Shown in pieces: positions 62,393 to 64,000 of a DNA stretch of 64,000 bases (positions are counted from its first letter, which is position 1; every line of letters starts with the position of its first letter). The notes beneath the pieces are model-generated. The model saw nothing but the letters and a program-made list of their open reading frames with translations. It had not been told where the DNA came from and ran no database searches. Origin of the DNA: an uncultured Bacteroidales bacterium (GTDB lineage Bacteria > Bacteroidota > Bacteroidia > Bacteroidales > Muribaculaceae); assembly GCA_900542185.1 (NCBI GenBank), contig UQMZ01000014.1, forward strand, positions 10,788 through 74,787, given 5' to 3'. Both the position numbers and the translations under genes were made by a program.

Positions 62393-63952
62393 ATGAATCG
62401 AAAACTTACTTTTTCGTTAATCGCCGCTTTCGGGCTCGGCACTCTCGGTATGTCTGCCGCCAGCGTCGTTAATCCGGAACCCGGCAAGTACTACCGCATC
62501 AAGCATGCCAGCGGTTTCTATCTGACCGACGCCGGCTTCAGCAGCAAGATATGCGCTAAGGTGGAGGACAACACACAGGTGTTCCGCTTCATCCCCGCAG
62601 GTCAGGAGGGCGTCTACAACATCCAGCGCGTCGACTCCAAGACTTACCTTGGCTCCGACGGAAAGTGGAGCTCCTGCCCTATCGGACTTAACAAGAAACT
62701 GTCTCAGCACAAGGTCGTGGCTTCGGGCGAAATGGTAACCTTAGTCAACCTCGGCATGAACGACGGCAAGAACTGCATGGGTACCGACGCTGTCACGGAT
62801 GGATCGACGGTTTATACCGACAAGGCCGGGACGGATGCTGAAAAGCATCTGTGGAGCATTGAGGAGACAGAGAAGTATGCCGAGGCTCCCACGCCCGAGG
62901 ATTTCTACAAGGACCATCCCCTGGCCGACAACGATCCCCGTGCCAACGTGTATGACGGCTATCGTCTGGTGTTCGCCGAGGAATTCTCCGGCTCAGGCAA
63001 GCCTGATCCCACCATCTGGAACTTCGAGACCGGCTACAAGCGTAACGAGGAGGACCAGTACTATTACGGCGACAACTGTACCTACATCGAGGACGGTGTG
63101 CTCGTGATCGAAGGCAAGAACATCGAAGACCAGCAGGTTCGTAACCCCCTTTATCAGCGCGGAAGCACCGAGAAGTGGAAGAAGAATAAGTATCTGACCT
63201 GGGTATCCGGTTCGATGCAGACCCAGGGCGGATGGCAGGACGGCTACACCTGGATGTACGGCATATATGAGGTGCGTGCCAAGGTGCCTCAGTACGTAGG
63301 CTGCTGGCCCGCAATCTGGTCGACAGGCAAGCAGTATGAATGGCCCTACGACGGCGAGATCGACATCATGGAATATTACGGCCACGGCATACACGGCAAC
63401 GTGGCCTGGGGCGGAACCAAGCGCTGGAGCGCCGTATGGGATTCCGCATTCGTAGGCGATGCCCAACTCGGTGAAGGCTGGGGTGACAACTACCATACAT
63501 GGATCATGGTCTGGGATCCGGACCACATCGAACTGTGGTGCGACGATATCCTCATTAACCAGACTGACCTCGACCAGACCGTGAATGGTATTCCCGACGG
63601 CGACTTCGATCACAGCAACGGTGCCAACCCTTACCGCACGGTTCGTCAGATGCTCTGGCTGAACCTGGCTTTGGGCGGCATCAACGGCGGTTCGCTGGCC
63701 AATACTCCCAACCCCTCTCGATTCCTTGTTGACTACGCCCGTATCTATCAGAAAGTCGGAACGGACGGCAAGGCGACATATCATGTTGATTCGGAGATCT
63801 CCGAGCCTACGTTCAACAAGAAGGACGGCGACTACTCCGCAGTCGAGAGCATCATGAACGATGCCGAGGACAACGTGGTGACCGGCGTGTACAACATGCA
63901 GGGCATCCGCGTGGCCGACAACGAGAAGGCCGAGCTGCCCGGCGGCATCTAC
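62393..63952 (+). CDS. GH16 endo-glycanase with N-terminal ricin-like domain, 3' end missing
   Basis: 520 codons of genomic sequence; the true end is not present because the adapter begins at 63953. After a signal peptide (MNRKLTFSLIAAFGLGTLGM) come a beta-trefoil-like lectin region (about residues 30-157, KYYRIKHASGFYLTDAG, IQRVDSKTYLGSDGKW) and the GH16 jelly-roll (about 190-460). The catalytic motif GEIDIMEYYG gives Glu322, Asp324 and Glu327. GH16 enzymes cut beta-1,3(4)-glucan, or beta-1,3-galactan in some gut enzymes. The visible end VYNMQGIRVADNEKAELPGG is the start of the short C-terminal tail, so few residues are missing. Fourth gene of the susCD operon. Confidence 0.9.
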
Positions 63953-64000
63953 CTGTCTCTTATACACATCTCCGAGCCCACGAGACTAGCGCTCATCTCG
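63953..64000. other. Illumina Nextera adapter and i7 index (artefact)
   Basis: From 63953 the sequence is the Nextera transposase end (CTGTCTCTTATACACATCT) followed by CCGAGCCCACGAGAC to 63986, then the 8-base index TAGCGCTC (63987-63994) and ATCTCG, the start of the flow-cell P7 side. It is not genomic. Reading through it gives the well-known false peptide LIHISEPTRLALIS on this strand and MYKRQ on the other. Confidence 0.98.

Noticed and set aside
62993..63967. Minus-strand frame beginning MYKRQ
   Set aside because: Its start lies in the Nextera adapter and the rest is antisense to GH16.

Overview
The window looks like a chromosome fragment from a gut Bacteroidales bacterium, most likely of the Muribaculaceae (S24-7) type. 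The clues are SusC/SusD pairs, a hybrid two-component regulator, a complete Na+-translocating NADH:quinone reductase operon, a fused BioG-BioC protein, many signal-peptidase II lipoproteins, and promoters of the Bacteroidetes form TTG-N19/20-TAnnTTTG. The family assignment is inference. There is no rRNA, tRNA, CRISPR array or intact transposase. The last 48 bases are not genomic: they are an Illumina Nextera adapter with index, so the right end is a raw contig end.

Layout. 1-16 kb is housekeeping: a cut-off coiled-coil lipoprotein, rsmI, a repeat-bearing hypothetical gene, dacB, an AI-2E family permease, two CPA2 antiporters, small lipoproteins, a prenyl synthase, a TatD nuclease, rpsA and ilvE. 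16-22 kb holds an HD protein, a TonB-dependent receptor, nhaA, a structured 337-bp inverted-repeat element and a PstS-like lipoprotein. 22.6-28.7 kb is nqrABCDEF under one clear promoter. 28.7-40.5 kb holds glyA-bioD, an RNase D-like exonuclease, lpxH, a SufT-like protein, two small outer-membrane barrels, priA and bioA-bioF-bioG/C.

40.5-64 kb is carbohydrate-use territory. It holds GH95 and GH43 enzymes behind an ECF sigma factor, a shortened sialate-O-acetylesterase-like gene, a second GH43 enzyme of the beta-1,3-galactosidase-like type, a GH105-DUF2264 fusion and a hybrid two-component regulator. Divergent from these is susC-susD-glycan-binding protein-GH16. Taken together the enzymes fit a branched plant glycan such as type II arabinogalactan; a laminarin-type beta-glucan is the alternative for the GH16 arm.

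The most notable signal is a run of nine G in the hybrid regulator. It puts the AraC-type DNA-binding domain out of frame with the sensor-kinase-receiver part, so the PUL switch reads as OFF here; losing one G would restore a 1376-residue protein. Other points are the MITE-like or invertible element beside nhaA, candidate leaderless transcripts (dacB, a 25-residue peptide ahead of nqrA, priA), and three low-complexity repeat arrays.
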